Shown piece by piece: positions 40,197-49,834 of a stretch of DNA of 64,000 bases (within the stretch, counting starts at the first letter, position 1; every line of letters starts with the position of its first letter). A program made the position numbers and the translations under genes. The notes under the pieces were generated by a model. That model was not told the DNA's origin. It saw nothing but the letters and a program-made list of their open reading frames with translations, and made no database searches. The stretch lies in contig CP154955.1 in NCBI GenBank assembly GCA_039621445.1, forward strand, positions 1,504,558-1,568,557. Direction: 5' to 3'. This DNA is from Euglena gracilis. Taxonomy: Eukaryota > Euglenida > Euglenophyceae > Euglenales.

Positions 40197-41813
40197 AGTG
40201 AGTTGAAAGTAGATACTGCACTTGTTGGCCATGTACCATCTCCATTACAAGGTAATTTTGAAGATACTCTAAAATTTCTTCAGAAAGAAACAGGACTGAA
40301 CATAGGAAAGATTAGATATGTATCAATGGATGCATACAATGCTGCTAATCAACTTGATAGAATTGACACAATAGATAATTCACTTGTTATTATAGATGAA
40401 GCGCATAATTTCTTCAGATCGGTTATATCTGAATCAACAAATGCATATAGAATTTATGAACAGCTTATGAATGCTAGAAATATTAAAATATTATTCTTAA
40501 CTGGAACTCCTATTTCTAAAAATCCATTTGAATTGGTACCGTGTATAAATCTATTGGCAGGTTCAGATGTATTACCAGTTCAATATGATCAATTTAATGA
40601 ACTCTATGTTGATTACGTCACAAAAGAAATAAAAAATAGATCTTTTCTTGCCAATAGGATATTAGGTTTAGTATCTTACATGGCATCAGATTCTTCACAA
40701 AATATGTTTCCTACAGAATTACCTACTATAGTGTCATATGTAGAAATGAGTGCAATGCAATATCGCAAGTATATTCAGGCAAGAGAAAAAGAAGAAATTA
40801 ATAAAAGAAATTCAGAGATGATATCTAAACCAACTAATAAACCAATGACCTTACCTAAACAAACATCAATGAGCTCATATTACATAAACTCAAGGTCAAT
40901 ATCAAATTATGTAGATCCATTACCAGGTGATTCTATAACAGAAGAAAATGGACCTAAATTAGCATTGGTAGCCAAACGAGTTTTTGAATTAAAAGGTCTT
41001 GCTATGGTATATAGCCAATTTGTTAATACTCATGGTCTAAAGCAATTAATATTCTTTCTTGATAAATTAGGATTCACAGAATTTACAGAAAATATAGACA
41101 AAGAAGGACTTAGATATGCACTATATACAGGTGATGTTGATATGAAACTACGTGAAAAGATACTGAAGGTATTCAATTCTGATACCAATAAATATGGATC
41201 TATTATTAAGGTTATATTGGTATCTAAAACAGGAGCAGAAGGACTTGATCTCAAAAATGTAAGAGAAACTCATCAAATTGAACCATATTGGGACTTAGCA
41301 AGACACAAACAAGTAAAATCAAGAGCTATTCGATATGGTTCTCACATAGCACTACCTGAGTCTGAGAGAACTGTTCAACCATACCTTTATATTTCCAAAC
41401 CAAATGAAAAGATGTGGTCTTCTATGAAAGAAAAAGAACCAAAAACTATAGATGAAATATTTTATGAAAGAGCAGTTAAACAAGATCAAATTAATACCAA
41501 GTTTAATGATTTATTACAAGAAGTTGCAATAGAATGTTCATACTTTGGCAACAGAAAGTGTTACGTTTGTAATCCATCTAATGAACGTCTGTTTAGTAGT
41601 AATGCATTAGTTGATTCTAAAATGTCTAATCCATGTATCGAATATGAAGAATCAGAAAAAGATGCGGTAAAAATAGAAATAGATAATCAAGAATACTACT
41701 ATACACTTGATCCCTTTCATGTTTATCGTTACGATCCAATATTAGATGGATATTTAGAAGTAATGGATGATCCGGTAATAGATCAAATTCTAAAAATTGT
41801 TAAAAAAACATGA
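40193..41813 (+). pseudogene. C-terminal piece of a D6/D11-type SNF2 helicase
   Basis: About 540 codons, open from 40185 without an ATG. It has motif II VIIDEAHNFF, motif III LFLTGTPISKNPFE, and C-terminal-lobe motifs KTGAEGLDLKNVRE (V) and QVKSRAIRYGSH (VI). In NCLDVs this helicase class is packaged in virions and acts in early transcription (D6) or termination/mRNA release (D11). The N-terminal Walker A half is on the other strand at 38610-38876. A Cys-containing tail (CSYFGNRKCYVC) is present. If the inversion is real in all genomes, this essential-type gene is dead. Confidence 0.8.
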
Positions 41814-41945
41814 TGAGATTTATTAATCAATAACAGTTATTTAAACGTTATTTTTTTAGTACGATAACAATTACATAGGATATATAGATGTTACTATATA
41901 ATGTAATGATATATCAGGCTTTATCAGGCTTTATCATACCAACTT

Positions 41946-41960
41946 TATCAACAGCTAAAG
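41946..41960 (-). repeat. dispersed 15-mer, copy 1
   Basis: CTTTAGCTGTTGATA on the minus strand. Exact copies lie at 45150-45164 (plus) and 63542-63556 (minus). Two TATCAGGCTT direct repeats lie just to the left. Confidence 0.6.
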
Positions 41961-41975
41961 TCTTGCAATAAACTG

Positions 41976-42001
41976 AGGAATAATTTTACAAAATTATTCC
42001 T
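41976..42001 (-). terminator. 3' hairpin of an adhesin-like gene
   Basis: Perfect 12 bp arms (AGGAATAATTTT and complement) around a 2-base loop, beginning within the stop codon of the gene at 42000-43502. It fits the hairpin polyadenylation signal known in mimiviruses. Confidence 0.55.
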
Positions 42002-43502
42002 ATGGATAAATAGGACTTACTATAGCTTGATCTTTGATAAATACAAAATCAGACATATAACCATTGAATAATTCACCGTAATTATGCGTTGAAGCACATA
42101 AAACCATTGGAGATGGTGCAGAATTATAAGAAGCTGATAAAAATGTAGTACTAGTATTATTATATATTTTAGTACCATTTTTATAAACATCTATCGATGT
42201 ATTTGATTTTACAATAGCTATGTGTATCCATTGTCCGACTGATCCACTAAAATAGTCATACAAATTGGCAGGATTATTTCCCAACCAAAAACCATCACCG
42301 TTACCCATTGGTCTAAATAAGATACCATTATAAGAACCATAATTACCTAATGCAAACATAGGTTGCCATGATAGGTCATTAATTTTGACATAAAACTGTA
42401 CAGTGAACTGTTGATTTGGATTGATCATGAATAATGAATTATCAGATGTGCTTATTGTTATATATCCTGTTCTATTCGTATATAAACATGGTCTACCATT
42501 TCTTGTGTTAGTCGTATCGTTTGATAATGTTCCTGAAATTGTGGGTGTTACAGTAGAACTACTCTGATATTCTGTTACTGTATTTGAAAATGGCAGATAA
42601 ATATATGGTCCAGTTATTCCTACATTTATTATATTAGAATAAATTTTGAAGACACTACGTGACAAGTCATCAGGTTTAATAGTTACACTTGTGTTGTTTT
42701 CTTTTTTACCCAGATGAACAATTCCATAATCAGTGTTATTAATTGCATTAGAATTAACTGTGAAATGATCTAATGATGATAAACTACTGACGTCGTTTAT
42801 CAAGAAACTTACAAGTGTAGATTTATTGGTACTTGTGATTGTATTATTAGTCACACTAAGTGACAACTTGGTGTTAAGATTGTAACTGTAATTATTTAGT
42901 GTATATTGGTTGAAGTAATCCATATATATGAAACGTAATTTATCACTACTTGTTACTTGGTTTCCATTGATAGTTAATAACCCACCTTTACTGTTGTAGT
43001 AATCAGAAGATGACGAATCTTGTGATAAATAAATAACTGTGCCATTGCAGTTTACAGTGTTAGTTGTAATGTTACTACTTCCTCTGCAGAAATTCACCTG
43101 TATACAACTGCCGCTGCCACTGCCATTAAACGTATTATTAGCAATCGAAAAATCTGATCCGTTTACTAATAAGCAATTGGTTACATATGTAAAGTTACAA
43201 TTCGTTATTTGACCACCATTTAACAACTTGATTGGATAATCATTTGTAAATGTAATGTAACTGAATGTGCAACTGACTTGAGCAACTATATTGCCACTAA
43301 ATGTAACTAAATCTGTGTTATATCTTGTAATTGTAACTTGTTTTGATACACTTAGGTTGTTATTATACGTTCCTACCAATATCTGAATAACATCGTTATT
43401 GTTACATGTATCTAACGCTTTTGATAACGTTAGAAATGGACTGTTACTTGATGTTCCTGAATTGTTATCTGATCCAGTCGTACCAACGTAAAAGATAATC
43501 AT
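42000..43502 (-). CDS. beta-helix/LamG adhesin-like protein, paralogue 1
   Basis: 500 residues. The N-terminal 310 residues match a right-handed parallel beta-helix of the DUF1565/pectate-lyase type, starting FYVGTTGSDNNSGTSSNSPF and the ALDTCNNNDVIQILVGTY turn. The C-terminal 190 are a LamG/concanavalin-type sandwich (FTVQFYVKINDLSWQPMFAL, GQWIHIAIVKSNTSIDVYKNG). No signal peptide, so probably assembled on the virion as a fibre or depolymerase-like spike. Two paralogues (43542 and 46265) share a nearly identical N-terminal region but have diverged sandwiches. Confidence 0.75.
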   Translation of the reverse strand: MIIFYVGTTGSDNNSGTSSNSPFLTLSKALDTCNNNDVIQILVGTYNNNLSVSKQVTITRYNTDLVTFSGNIVAQVSCTFSYITFTNDYPIKLLNGGQITNCNFTYVTNCLLVNGSDFSIANNTFNGSGSGSCIQVNFCRGSSNITTNTVNCNGTVIYLSQDSSSSDYYNSKGGLLTINGNQVTSSDKLRFIYMDYFNQYTLNNYSYNLNTKLSLSVTNNTITSTNKSTLVSFLINDVSSLSSLDHFTVNSNAINNTDYGIVHLGKKENNTSVTIKPDDLSRSVFKIYSNIINVGITGPYIYLPFSNTVTEYQSSSTVTPTISGTLSNDTTNTRNGRPCLYTNRTGYITISTSDNSLFMINPNQQFTVQFYVKINDLSWQPMFALGNYGSYNGILFRPMGNGDGFWLGNNPANLYDYFSGSVGQWIHIAIVKSNTSIDVYKNGTKIYNNTSTTFLSASYNSAPSPMVLCASTHNYGELFNGYMSDFVFIKDQAIVSPIYP

Positions 43503-43541
43503 TCTATATATTATAGCCTGAATATAATTTATTTTTTTTTT

Positions 43542-45041
43542 CTATTGATAAATAGGACTTACTATAGCTTGATCTTTAACAAATATAAAATCAGACATAT
43601 ATCCATTCATACCATCATAATAACCTGCTAGTAAAAGTGGGTATAATTCGCTATTGTAATTTATTGTGAGGTAATCACCTGTTATTGATCGTATAATAGA
43701 ACCATTTACATAGAAATCTATAGATGAACTAGTTTTGACAACTGCAATATGTATCCATTGTCCTATTGGAAAATATCCTCGTAAACCTGTTATAAGTGAC
43801 GGACTGCCGAAATATGCGGAACTATTATCACCTAATGGTCTAAAATATATACCGCTACTACCATTTGGTATATCTCCAAGGTTGAAAATAGATTGGTATC
43901 CTGAATTATTAAGGTAACAATACATTTGAAATGTAAATAATTGATTAGGTTTAATATTGAATAATTGGTTGTCACTTGTTACACATGTGATGTATTGGGG
44001 TCGACCACTAATTGACAATGTTTTCTTACCATTTCTTAAAAATGAATTACTAATAGCAATTGATCCAGTTGCTGTAACTGTAACATTTTCATTACTTTGA
44101 TATTCTGTTACTGTATTTGAAAATGGCAGATAAATATATTGTCCAGTTATTCCTACATTTACTACATTAGAATAAATTTTGAAGACACTACGTGACAAGT
44201 CACTAGGTTCAATAGTTACACTTGTGTTGTTTTCTTTTTTACCCAGATGAACAATTCCATAATCAGTATTATTAATCGTATTAGAATTAACTGTGAAATG
44301 ATCTAGTGATGATAAACTACTGATGTCGTTTATCAAGAAACTTACAAGTATAGATTTATTGGTACTTGCGATTGTATTATCAGTCACATTAAGTGACAAC
44401 TTGGTGTTAAGGTTATATTCAGAATTATTTAACGTATACTGATTAAAATAGTCCATATATATGAATTGTAATTTATCACTACTTGTTACTTGGTTTCCAT
44501 TGATAGTTAATAACCCACCTTTGCTGTTGTAGTAATCAGAAGATGACGAGTCTTGTGATAAATAAATAACTGCGCCATTGCAGTTTACAGTGTTAGTTGT
44601 AATGTTACTACTTCCTCTGCAGAAATTCACCTGTATACAACTGCCGCTTCCGCTGCCACTGCCATTAAACGTATTATTAGCAATCGAAAAATCTGATCCG
44701 TTTACTAATAAGCAATTGGTTACATATGTAAAGTTACAATTCGTTATTTGACCACCATTTAACAACTTGATTGGATAATCATTTGTAAATGTAATGTAAC
44801 TGAATATACAACTGACTTGAGCAACTATATTGCCACTAAATGTAACTAAATCTGTGTTATATCTTGTAATTGTAACTTGTTTTGATACACTTAGGTTGTT
44901 ATTATACGTTCCTACCAATATCTGAATAACATCGTTATTGTTACATGTATCTAACGCTTTTGATAACGTTAGAAATGGATTGTTACTTGATGTTCCTGAA
45001 TTGTTATCTGATCCAGTTGTACCAATGTAAAAGATAGTCAT
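43542..45041 (-). CDS. beta-helix/LamG adhesin-like protein, paralogue 2
   Basis: 499 residues, same plan as the gene at 42000. The helix part differs by few residues (for example one extra Gly-Ser in the [11 protein letters not shown] turn). After the NTVTEYQS hinge (about residue 312) the sandwich is different: FTFQMYCYLNNSGYQSIFNL and GQWIHIAVVKTSSSIDFYVNG. It sits head-to-tail behind paralogue 1 with a 39 nt gap. Confidence 0.75.
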   Translation of the reverse strand: MTIFYIGTTGSDNNSGTSSNNPFLTLSKALDTCNNNDVIQILVGTYNNNLSVSKQVTITRYNTDLVTFSGNIVAQVSCIFSYITFTNDYPIKLLNGGQITNCNFTYVTNCLLVNGSDFSIANNTFNGSGSGSGSCIQVNFCRGSSNITTNTVNCNGAVIYLSQDSSSSDYYNSKGGLLTINGNQVTSSDKLQFIYMDYFNQYTLNNSEYNLNTKLSLNVTDNTIASTNKSILVSFLINDISSLSSLDHFTVNSNTINNTDYGIVHLGKKENNTSVTIEPSDLSRSVFKIYSNVVNVGITGQYIYLPFSNTVTEYQSNENVTVTATGSIAISNSFLRNGKKTLSISGRPQYITCVTSDNQLFNIKPNQLFTFQMYCYLNNSGYQSIFNLGDIPNGSSGIYFRPLGDNSSAYFGSPSLITGLRGYFPIGQWIHIAVVKTSSSIDFYVNGSIIRSITGDYLTINYNSELYPLLLAGYYDGMNGYMSDFIFVKDQAIVSPIYQ

Positions 45042-45093
45042 TATATACTAGATTATTTATTATTAATTACAAATTAGGTATTGACATATAATA

Positions 45094-45162
45094 ATGTTCT
45101 TTTTATTTCTAGCAACATTGGTATTAGTTACAACTGCATGTCCACAAGGCTTTAGCTGTTGA
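45094..45162 (+). pseudogene. orphan signal-peptide fragment
   Basis: 22 codons: MFFLFLATLVLVTTA, a good signal peptide, followed by CPQGFSC and a TGA. It looks like the 5' end of a secreted Cys-rich gene whose body is gone. The headless LamG gene at 37873 is a possible match, but this is not shown by the sequence. Confidence 0.35.
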
Positions 45163-45408
45163 TAACATTACCATATTTTATTGATTATATTACATTATTT
45201 TTTTTCTGATAAATTAACATTCAAAAAAATGATTTTATTCAAAATGTTATACATTTTCTACTTCAATGACTAACACTCAACTTGTCATTAATAACGCGTT
45301 CTTTCACATGTGCTTCAAAAATACGGATTTTCATGGGTTAAACCTAGTTTAATTCATCACTTTCCATGTTCTTCTACGCTTTTCTATGTATGTTTTTTAT
45401 ATATATAA

Positions 45409-45416
45409 AAAATTGA
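45409..45416 (+). promoter_or_regulatory. early-promoter-like AAAATTGA box
   Basis: In a TATATATAAAAAATTGAATTTT context, 28 nt upstream of the ATG at 45445. Confidence 0.6.
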
Positions 45417-45444
45417 ATTTTATATTATCACTACTACACAATCA

Positions 45445-46218
45445 ATGACGATGATATCCAGAGATCTTGCTGCTTTGGAAAGAGAACTAATTGAAGAACC
45501 TGAAGATCTTTTCGTGGATATTCACTGTTTATTGGAAGAACATGTTATCATGTCCATACGTCCGAATGTCCTCAAGAGGTTGAATCTCCAATTTAATGGA
45601 GAAAAGAATGGGCTCAGATACATGCCATCACTGGAAGATATTCATTTAGAATCTCTTACTTTGAAGATGGAACGATGTAATCTGAATGAATATGACATCG
45701 AAATTTTGAAGTTTCCAAAATCTCTCACTCACTTGAACATCAATTTGTCGAGAAATTGGATAACCAATGATGGAATTGCTAACCTGGTGAACTCCATAGG
45801 ACAATTGCACAATCTGACGACGTTATCCCTGGATATGAGTGCTAGCCGACTCAGAAATGAAGTATTCGACAAATCAAGTTTGTGTTTACTTACCAAGTTG
45901 AATGACCTGGAACTCATTTTATGTGAAAATTCCAACATTGATTACATCGATACATGGATTCCACATTGTGTTACGGATCTATCTATCGTTGTGACTAACT
46001 GTAACCTACACAGTTGTAACTTCAGGTTCCCAAATGGTGTCAAAAAACTTGAACTTTACATGGAAAATAACCCGATTCAAAACTTTGGATTCCTTCTAGC
46101 CACGGATATACCCAAGGTTAACCTGTTCGTCAGTGTAATTTGGGAAGTTGATGACCTATGGAAGCAAATGTATTCAAGGGGATGGAACTTGTCTATTTCA
46201 CAACCATATTATGGTTGA
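45445..46218 (+). CDS. LRR-like protein
   Basis: 257 residues with degenerate leucine-rich repeats in the middle: LKRLNLQF, LEDIHLESLTLKMERCNL, LTHLNINLSRNWITNDGI, LTTLSLDMSASRL, LNDLELILCENSNIDYI. No signal peptide. Codon use is more GC-balanced than that of the flanking adhesin genes, like the GIY-YIG and 62.3-63.5 kb genes. It is preceded by an early-type box and inserted between adhesin paralogues 2 and 3 in the opposite orientation. Confidence 0.65.
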   Translation: MTMISRDLAALERELIEEPEDLFVDIHCLLEEHVIMSIRPNVLKRLNLQFNGEKNGLRYMPSLEDIHLESLTLKMERCNLNEYDIEILKFPKSLTHLNINLSRNWITNDGIANLVNSIGQLHNLTTLSLDMSASRLRNEVFDKSSLCLLTKLNDLELILCENSNIDYIDTWIPHCVTDLSIVVTNCNLHSCNFRFPNGVKKLELYMENNPIQNFGFLLATDIPKVNLFVSVIWEVDDLWKQMYSRGWNLSISQPYYG

Positions 46219-46264
46219 TTTTTTTATTAGTGATGAAAATAACACTATTTGTACATTGAAAAAT

Positions 46265-47770
46265 TTAAGAATAAATTGGAGTCGTGATAATTTGATCTCT
46301 AACTAAGATAAAATCAGATATATAACCATTCATATCAGCATAAAAAGCATGAGGAGATGTTCCTATATAAATTGAATCCTTAGAGAGTGTATATTGCATA
46401 GAAATAAATGATCCAGTTCTTGGTTCTTTTTTAATTCCATCCACATATATATCAAGAGAAGTACTAGATTTTGTGATACATAAATGATACCATTTACCAG
46501 TTGTGAAATATGGTAACAGATTGATATTTGCCTGTTTGGTCAAATAACCACCTCCATTACCAAGTGGTCTAACAGATAAATATGTAACATCAGAAAGATA
46601 GTTACCAAATGAAACTAACGTCTGCCAACCAGTATCATTAAAATAGCAATACATTTGAATTGTAAACGATTGATCAGGATTAATTGTAAATGCATTTTTA
46701 TCTGCAACGTCATAGATTATATATTGTCCACGTATTAATGCCAGCGTTTTCTTTCCATTTCTTAAGAATGTATCACTAATTACAGGACTTCCTGTAATTG
46801 ATTTTACAGACATTGTAGCTATACTTTCAAATTCATTAACGGAATTTGAAAATGGTAGGTAAATATATGTTCCTAGTAATGTACTATTTACTACATTAGA
46901 ATAAATTTTGAAGACATTACGTGACAAGTCATCAGGTTTAATAGTTACACTTATGTTATTCTCTTTTTTACCCAGATGAACAATTCCATAATCAGTGTTA
47001 TTAATTGCATTAGAATTAACTGTGAAATGATCTAATGATGATAAACTACTGACGTCGTTTATCAAGAAACTTACAAGTGTAGATTTATTGGTACTTGTGA
47101 TTGTATTATTAGTCACACTAAGTGACAACTTGGTGTTAAGATTGTAACTGTAATTATTTAGTGTATATTGGTTGAAGTAATCCATATATATAAATTGTAA
47201 TTTATCACTACTTGTTACTTGGTTTCCATTGATAGTTAATAACCCGCCTTTACTGTTGTAGTAATCAGAAGATGACGAATCTTGTGATAAATAAATAACT
47301 GTACCATTGCAGTTTACAGTGTTAGTTGTAATGTTACTACTTCCTCTGCAGAAATTCACTTGTATACAGTTGCCACTTCCGCTTCCGCTGCCATTAAACG
47401 TATTATTAGCAATCGAAAAATCTGATCCGTTTACTAATAAGCAATTGGTTACATATGTAAAGTTACAATTCGTTATTTGACCACCATTTAACAACTTGAT
47501 TGGATAATCATTTGTAAATGTAATGTAACTGAATGTGCAACTGACTTGAGCAACTATATTGCCACTAAATGTAACTAAATCTGTGTTATATCTTGTAATT
47601 GTAACTTGTTTTGACACACTTAGGTTGTTATTATACGTTCCTACCAATATCTGAATAACATCGTTATTGTTACATGTATCTAACGCTTTTGATAACGTTA
47701 GAAATGGACTGCTATTTGACGTTCCTGTGTTACTATCTGACCCAGTTGTACTAACGTAAAAGATAGTCAT
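46265..47770 (-). CDS. beta-helix/LamG adhesin-like protein, paralogue 3
   Basis: 501 residues. The first 310 are again nearly the same beta-helix as in the genes at 42000 and 43542 (start FYVSTTGSDSNTGTSNSSPF). The C-terminal sandwich is closest in layout to paralogue 2 (FTIQMYCYFNDTGWQTLVSF, GKWYHLCITKSSTSLDIYVDG) but clearly diverged. The three C-terminal modules probably bind different glycans. Confidence 0.75.
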   Translation of the reverse strand: MTIFYVSTTGSDSNTGTSNSSPFLTLSKALDTCNNNDVIQILVGTYNNNLSVSKQVTITRYNTDLVTFSGNIVAQVSCTFSYITFTNDYPIKLLNGGQITNCNFTYVTNCLLVNGSDFSIANNTFNGSGSGSGNCIQVNFCRGSSNITTNTVNCNGTVIYLSQDSSSSDYYNSKGGLLTINGNQVTSSDKLQFIYMDYFNQYTLNNYSYNLNTKLSLSVTNNTITSTNKSTLVSFLINDVSSLSSLDHFTVNSNAINNTDYGIVHLGKKENNISVTIKPDDLSRNVFKIYSNVVNSTLLGTYIYLPFSNSVNEFESIATMSVKSITGSPVISDTFLRNGKKTLALIRGQYIIYDVADKNAFTINPDQSFTIQMYCYFNDTGWQTLVSFGNYLSDVTYLSVRPLGNGGGYLTKQANINLLPYFTTGKWYHLCITKSSTSLDIYVDGIKKEPRTGSFISMQYTLSKDSIYIGTSPHAFYADMNGYISDFILVRDQIITTPIYS

Positions 47771-47797
47771 TATAATAGATTGTTTTTATTATATATT

Positions 47798-47882
47798 GAA
47801 TAAAGTAATGAATAAAGTAATGAATAAAGTAATGAATAAAATATAAATAAAGTAATGAATAAAGTATAAATAAAGTAATGAA
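47798..47882. repeat. 12 bp AT-rich tandem repeat upstream of paralogue 3
   Basis: About seven imperfect units of GAATAAAGTAAT between the start of the adhesin gene and the stop of the CDIN1-like gene. Confidence 0.85.
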
Positions 47883-48638
47883 TTAACTTTCAAGGAAACT
47901 ATAGACATTTACATGTACATTGAGTTTCATGATAAATGATTTAGAACATAGTATATTTCTATAGAGTATTATGCCAGCTCCTAGTCTTGTGAAATTATTA
48001 ACTGTTTTTCTGATGTCATGAAGGTGCAAATGACAATCAAAAAGAACGTAAGGTTTACATACAATCCAGTTGAATTTTATACCTTTATGAGTTTGCTGTG
48101 AGTTATATAGATAATCAGGACATTTTCCTCCTTTTTTCCCTTTACTAGTTTTCATTGGTTTAGGTACATCGTCAGTTTTGAACCAATACATTGGATTGTA
48201 TTTTTGAATAGATATCAGTTCATCAGGTGGCATACTGTTGATTATTTTTTCTACCTGATGAGATTCATATTTTTTTTCAATAAGTACTTGTCTCAATATA
48301 GAAATAGGTGGTAGATCATATCTTTGCGCTATTTTTAAAATAGAAACATCATTATTGTAGTCGTATAAAATGAGATCACCTATTCTATGAGCCTTTGTTC
48401 CTTTCGTTTTAAAAAGTAACATTACATATGTATCTCTCATTGATACTATCTGTGTAGGACTGAGTATGATCTTATATTTCTTACATATATCTAGAACTTC
48501 GATTATTACTTTGGAACGTTCAGTAAACGTTAATTTGTTATATTTAACATGTGTACTAAAATAAGTAACTATTTCCTTCAATAGTTTATTGGGTAAGTTT
48601 TTTTCAAAAGATCCAACAATATTATTAGTTGTCATCAT
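47883..48638 (-). CDS. CDIN1 (C15orf41)-like nuclease-fold protein, possibly inactive
   Basis: About 251 residues from the ATG at 48638 (MMTTNNIVG); the frame opens 17 codons earlier. The central block LSPTQIVSMRDTYVMLLFK, then ILYDYNNDVSILKIAQRYDLPPISILRQVL and the C-terminal CPDYLY, FNWIVCK, RLGAGIILY resemble the animal CDIN1/C15orf41 family, a predicted PD-(D/E)xK nuclease. In that family the core reads TPD and WIESK; here the Glu of ExK is replaced (VCK), so cleavage activity is doubtful. Identification by pattern; moderately sure. Confidence 0.55.
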   Translation of the reverse strand: MMTTNNIVGSFEKNLPNKLLKEIVTYFSTHVKYNKLTFTERSKVIIEVLDICKKYKIILSPTQIVSMRDTYVMLLFKTKGTKAHRIGDLILYDYNNDVSILKIAQRYDLPPISILRQVLIEKKYESHQVEKIINSMPPDELISIQKYNPMYWFKTDDVPKPMKTSKGKKGGKCPDYLYNSQQTHKGIKFNWIVCKPYVLFDCHLHLHDIRKTVNNFTRLGAGIILYRNILCSKSFIMKLNVHVNVYSFLES

Positions 48639-48704
48639 TATATTATTAATCTTATTTTTTTCAAATGAGATAACCAAAAAAATATACAATTGTAAAATAA
48701 TAGA

Positions 48705-49743
48705 TTAATTCAATTTACGTCTAGATTCAAACACTTGCTTAACCATATTAATCAGATCAGACTCAGATAAATCTAGTAATGTAAATTCATTATATTTTGT
48801 CTTGATCTTGTTTTCTTTGATCAACGTTTCTTTTATAATATTCCATAAATACATGGAATTAGGAATTGTCTCTGACTCTATTAAGTCACCAATTTTACAG
48901 TAGCCTAATTTTTCTTTTTCAGTTACTGTACGACACAATCGCCTACCTTGAGTTCTAATAACGTAGAAGCTGTCGTCTTTTTTCATCATCACAAAACGTT
49001 CTGTGAGTTCTTTTGCAGAAGGCTGCACAGCCCTATCATCTAACTTCTTAACAATCCTGTCCAACGTATTTTGCATAGATGTCATTTGCTGTGTATGCTG
49101 TTCATGTTGTCTATCCATCTTTTCATTTTGTATGTCCAACTTTGCCATCAATTCTTTATGCAAACGTTCTAATCTATCTATATTAGATTCATGTTCTAAT
49201 ATAATTGTATCTTGTTCATCAGTATATTCTTCAAGTGTGTTAATTTTTTCTTTATATGTATTAATTTGTCCAATGTTTATAGTAATGAACGCATTCTTCT
49301 AAGAATAAATAATAATCCCTATATTTGGTTTCATTTTCAGAACCAATGAGACATATTTTAAAAGCTTTGGGAGTTAGATAATACATGTTCTTATATTTAA
49401 TTCCATTGTTTTTTCCACTCTTAGTGAGCTGCGGTGCCAGTTGGCACCGCAGATCATAGTCATCATTTTCTTTCAAATAACATCGCTTAAAGAGACGTTT
49501 TATATCACCACTATGTAGAGATTTATGATCAGGTCTTACATTTAACACGCCATATTGAGCAAGTAATTCAACTGAAATAGGTTCATTTGTATCATACATG
49601 TTCATAAAGAAATCCATAAAGGAGAGATCCAATGATGGATAATACTTGTCTCTCACAAGTGTAATATAGTCTTTTATAGGCATGTTAGTATCTTCCATTA
49701 AAATATTATGTCTTTTCTTGCTAATTTGCTCTTGAAGATTCAT
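48705..49743 (-). pseudogene. MSV199/DUF3627 protein, copy 1, one frameshift
   Basis: The N-terminal MSV199 domain (49743 down to 49261, ending LTPKAFKICLIGSENETKYR, DYYLFLEECVHYY) is followed by one extra T at 49276-49278 compared with its siblings, which breaks the frame. Coiled coil and DUF3627 (ERFVMMKKDDSFYVIRTQGR, to 48705) continue in another frame. The family occurs in irido-, entomopox- and giant viruses and is thought to bind DNA or regulate. The usable ATG is at 49743; the apparent longer start is a TTG within the upstream A/T box. Confidence 0.8.
49429..49452. repeat. coding palindrome, copy 1
   Basis: Arms CTGCGGTGCC and GGCACCGCAG with loop AGTT, perfect. Confidence 0.9.
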
Positions 49744-49834
49744 TACTAGATGTATATTATCTTCATTGTAAATATTCAAATTTTTTTCTATTCTAATGAG
49801 ATAACCAAAAAATATACAATTATAAAATAACAGA

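Larger units (their letters stand above)
45042..45444. other. 403 nt intergenic region with an orphan signal peptide
   Basis: No full gene. It contains the short frame 45094-45162, a copy of the 15-mer CTTTAGCTGTTGATA at 45150-45164, and AT-rich sequence leading to the promoter box of the LRR-like gene. Confidence 0.6.
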
